Positions 60,434 through 64,000 of a DNA stretch of 64,000 bases are shown here, one piece after another (the stretch's first letter is position 1; each line of letters begins with the position of its first letter). Under the pieces are notes generated by a model, which made no database searches, had not been told where the DNA came from, and was given only the letters and a program-made list of their open reading frames with translations. A program made the translations under genes and the position numbers. Origin of the DNA: Anarhynchus alexandrinus (taxonomy: Eukaryota; Chordata; Aves; Charadriiformes; Charadriidae); the NCBI GenBank assembly GCA_008711295.1, contig VUYV01000062.1:2217796-2281795 (forward strand). Reading direction: 5' to 3'.

Positions 60434-63400
60434 TATCACCTCCTTTTGACTTGAGCAGCAAGTCAACGTGTAGGACACTCTCTTTCCATTAGGAGAAATT
60501 GATGATAAAGTCAGCTCCTTCTTTGACACAACCAAAATCCTGTTTCCCTGAACATAAGAGGAATTCAACAGCTGGAGATGGTTTCTTTTCTCTTAACCCT
60601 AAGCTTTCTTTTCTCAGCATTTAACTCAAAAAGCCCTGACACTTTTCTCAAATAAATGCTATCAGCGTTCATGTGGTTCTGGCTGATGCTTTTTTTTTTT
60701 CCTCATTACAAGCTGTTTTTCCTGCATCATTCTTCAAACAGTTGTGCTAAAGCCATACTCTATAGAGCTTCTCTGCAACAGCCTGAGAGGCCTCACACGT
60801 GTCTTTGTTTTGGGCAGTGTCACATGTACGTGGCTTGTTGAAGGCCCCCACTGTTACAGCTACCTGGTTCAATAAAGGGGCTAAATGACACCTTACTAAC
60901 TTTCTAAAATGGAGGACGATGTCAAAGGCACCAGTTTCAACCTACAGCAGTATTATCATCGATACAATCAATGACTAATAATAGCCATACAAAGGCAAAC
61001 ATTTCCTGGCTGTTCTTCAGTAAGTCTAATCGTAAAGGTGGCATACAAAGCAAAACAAATTCAGGCAAAGATTTCCTTCCTTAAATACTATACAAGTGGC
61101 AATCATCCTGTCGAGAAATACATTTTTAGCAATTGTTTTAATTCCCTTTTTTCCCCCTTTTGTAGACACTTCGTATGTTCTGATACTACACTGATGTTCT
61201 TAGAAGTTCTTATCCTGAGTTAATACCACTATAGTGAAGTCAGTTGAACATATTGTTTTGTATTTAGTATTAGTGCAGTATTTTCGACATGGTTATAGCT
61301 TATGCCACTTTTTACTATAACAGCTTTGACAACATTATCTCCTACTACAATTAGAGTGGTGTAAATGTGCTTTGACTAGCATGGCTTTACCCTCCACAGG
61401 CATATCTTTCTACTGGTAATGTACTTCATTAATTACCTGGCTATGTACAGTTAAAGGAATGAGAATATTATGACATAGTGGTACCACAGCAGCACCAGTA
61501 TTTCTGATGATACATTCTGTAGTACTTTTACCAAATCAAGTTATCCTCTGGTTGTTGGGGTTTTTTTTTCCCCTTCCCACCAAGGACATTTAATATAAAA
61601 AACAAACAAACAAAAAGTATTGGTTTGATTTTTGCTTTTGAAGCTCATATGAAACATATTTTTAAAGTGCCTGCAACATTTGTCAAAGTTCTCAACAGTC
61701 AAAATGAGTACAGCTTATTAGCACTACCTTTAAAACAGTTGGTTTTTTTTTTTACTTCTGTTTCATTTCACAATGAAGCCTAATATAAATCTTAACTAAG
61801 GGGAAAGAAAACAAAAATATTAAAGCATTTTGTTTTGTCTTTAGGGTGAATTTTGCTCTTCTGCAAGAATAAACAGCACAATTAGATTCCTAATAAGACC
61901 ACAATATCACATGGCATTGTTGTTGAACAGGTTTTCTAGTGACTTGTAAATGAGATTGTATTAAGTAGAGAAATAGACAAATATGGAAACATTTTTACGT
62001 TTTAGATCCCAAAGACACAAGACATCATTCTTTTAAGCAGGTGTGCCTTCCTAGGCAGCTGCATAAGATTAGAAAATTACAAGCTCAGAGTTTCATTCCT
62101 AAATATGGCTAAAGAATAAAATCTTTAGTCTGGCAAGTTGGAGTCAAACTGCCACAATGAGCACCTGTTGAGAAAGCCCATTATTTGAAGCTGGGGGTTC
62201 TGGGTGAAAAGATCACTGTGAATTAATTTTGATTGCTTCACAAAACTCTGCATAACAAATGGTCTCTGACAGGGGTATCAAGAGACTTCCATTTGAAGGA
62301 GAGAAAAAAAGATTTTGTTTCTAGGAAGGTAACATAATCTCTGCAGTGACATTAAAACACACCAGTGGCTGCACTTGCTTGAATCTCTCTTCTGAAACAG
62401 ATTGTACGTGCTTAGGTTACCAGGTATTATGTTTTGGAAGGGTAAAGAGAAACAATTGATATAAAAATCTTATCTAAAAGATTAGCTAAAAAGAATATGG
62501 TTAGAGATCCATGAATACTGAATTGTTAAGGCAGTTATTTGCTCACAAGTTCATTCACAGCCACATTTCTGTGCGTTCTGGATTGCTATATATATTGCCA
62601 AAATGGAAAAGGAAGATAAGAGAATAAAATCAAACCAAAGTTTTTGCAGTTGACTAAATAAAACTGCTTTCTTGTATGAGTTAATTCTAATAGCAAGTTA
62701 AAGTAATACTAAGGATAATATGAGTATCTGGTAAATATGTCTCTCGCCTGGTATACAGGCTATTGAATATGAAGCAGTTTCTGTCTGTGAAGTTTCCATC
62801 TGAAACATACAAAAGTGCTACCTGTCTGTCATCCCCTGATTAAATCTAAGGCCAAGCTTACCATCTGCTTGTGCAAATGAAAAGCGTACTATTCCACCAA
62901 CTACTCTGCATGATCACTTTACTTAAGGGTTTCCTGCAAAATGTTTTTCAGTTCATCCAGAGTTTATTTTTAGAACAAAAAGAATCACCAGAAAGCACTA
63001 TGCTTTTAGCTAATAATCATGATCCAGTTGACTTTATGCTTGATTTGTCAATTCTTAGCTATTAATATTACATGAATTGCAACTTCTACAATTTGTTCAA
63101 AACTGACTGTAAAAGCTATATACATATGAAAACAATAAAATGCTTATATGAATTTCACTTTTTATGTGTGTTCTGTTTTTAAGGTAACCTGAATTATATC
63201 ATCATCAAGGTATTAATTGCACCTACACAAAGATTTGGATATGTTTGGATTCATATGGGCACCAGAGGCTTGTGACTATGCCTATTATGGCTGCAATGAT
63301 TTTGCTAAAGTCAGAATATGGTCACACATTCCATTAAGTAAAAATAACAGCAAAGCTCTAGATAATCAGGTCCTGCACTTTGTTAATTTATGGTATAGCT

Positions 63401-64000
63401 AGGAATCGCTCTAGTATTAGGCCACCAGGTATCTAATCTTTCCATCTTTTGCAGTATCTCTGTGTTACACTGCAGAGCACATGATGGCCACCTGAACAAA
63501 GAAATACTGACGCTCTTCTATTTCATTTTAAAAACCAGACCGATATACTGTCACAAACCTAGAACAGAAATATCAGAAAACGTCCTCAAACCGTGACACT
63601 TTGCTGTTGTAAATAAAACTAATAAACTGACCTGTTTGGAGTTGAAAGTAAACTCTGTATTGTCCAAATATGTCAGCCCCATTTACCTGCACATGCCTTT
63701 GACAACACTACAGTCCTGCAGCCCCCGTGTCCAGCCCCTGACATCTCAGAACCTTTCCAAAGACGGATGCACCAAGGAGGAGCTGACTGCACAAAGATAG
63801 TGCCTAGTATAAATCACTTATATTGGACGACTTGAGTTTTTTTTCCACCAACTTTCCCCCCCACCAAGCCTCAGCTATCCTGAATATCTCTTAAAATTAT
63901 CACATGTATCTCTTCACGCAATGTATTTATTCTCTTGCTAATTCCATTTTTCATCTAATATAAGGAAAGAAGTAATGGGTAAAAGTGAAAAAAAAAAAAC
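60434..64000. other. unannotated AT-rich DNA
   Basis: No gene is recognised; open frames are about 60 codons and without motifs. T-rich runs occur near 60690, 61560 and 61742, and the window ends in an A run. Confidence 0.55.

Noticed and set aside
1..64000. Search for tRNA, rRNA, well-known microRNAs, CRISPR arrays, telomeric arrays and operon-like gene clusters
   Set aside because: None was seen. No cloverleaf boxes, regular spacer arrays, TTAGGG arrays or tightly packed frames occur.

Overview
The window looks like non-coding vertebrate nuclear DNA, most likely from a bird. It is AT-rich, has no operon-like gene packing, and contains no long open frame that looks like a host gene. Three fragments of the CR1 retrotransposon, the dominant avian/reptilian LINE, support this, as does a solo LTR whose ends (TGTCCTGGTTT / AAACCACGACA) match a type common in bird genomes. 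Several old, decayed interspersed repeats have the wording of the L3/MIR-like families shared by amniotes. I see no bacterial, phage or CRISPR features and no rRNA or tRNA gene.

Layout. 1-13 kb: ordinary AT-rich sequence with one ancient repeat (about 1.86 kb), a G/T-rich simple tract (about 8.0 kb) and a weak micro-exon-like segment (6.26 kb, minus). 13-19 kb: an exon-like segment (13.1 kb, plus), three ancient repeat remnants, a dense block that looks like a conserved regulatory element (16.24-16.56 kb) and a CTCF-like site (17.44 kb). 20-24.3 kb: three more segments with developmental-enhancer-like motif content. 26.8-27.26 kb: a complete solo LTR with a likely 5-bp target duplication. 28.8-30 kb: an ancient LINE/SINE tail and a 20-bp minisatellite. 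32-37.5 kb: a homeodomain-site cluster, an 18-bp tandem duplication, a poly-G run ending in the only undetermined base (N at 35217), an alternating purine/pyrimidine microsatellite, and the best candidate exon of the window (37.3 kb, minus). 45-49.2 kb: two CR1 pieces, one keeping about 150 codons of reverse-transcriptase C-terminus. 51-64 kb: two more regulatory-like blocks, an old CR1 tail, a GC-rich island (57.5-57.7 kb), an 11-bp perfect hairpin and a well-preserved ancient L3/MIR-like element (60.2-60.4 kb).

The simplest reading is a gene desert or a very large intron of a bird macrochromosome. If the two minus-strand exon-like segments are real, a gene is transcribed right to left across the window, but their splice phases do not join directly and I cannot name it. 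I found no convincing new multi-gene system. The regulatory and exon calls are inferences from motif and splice-site appearance and need alignment or RNA evidence.
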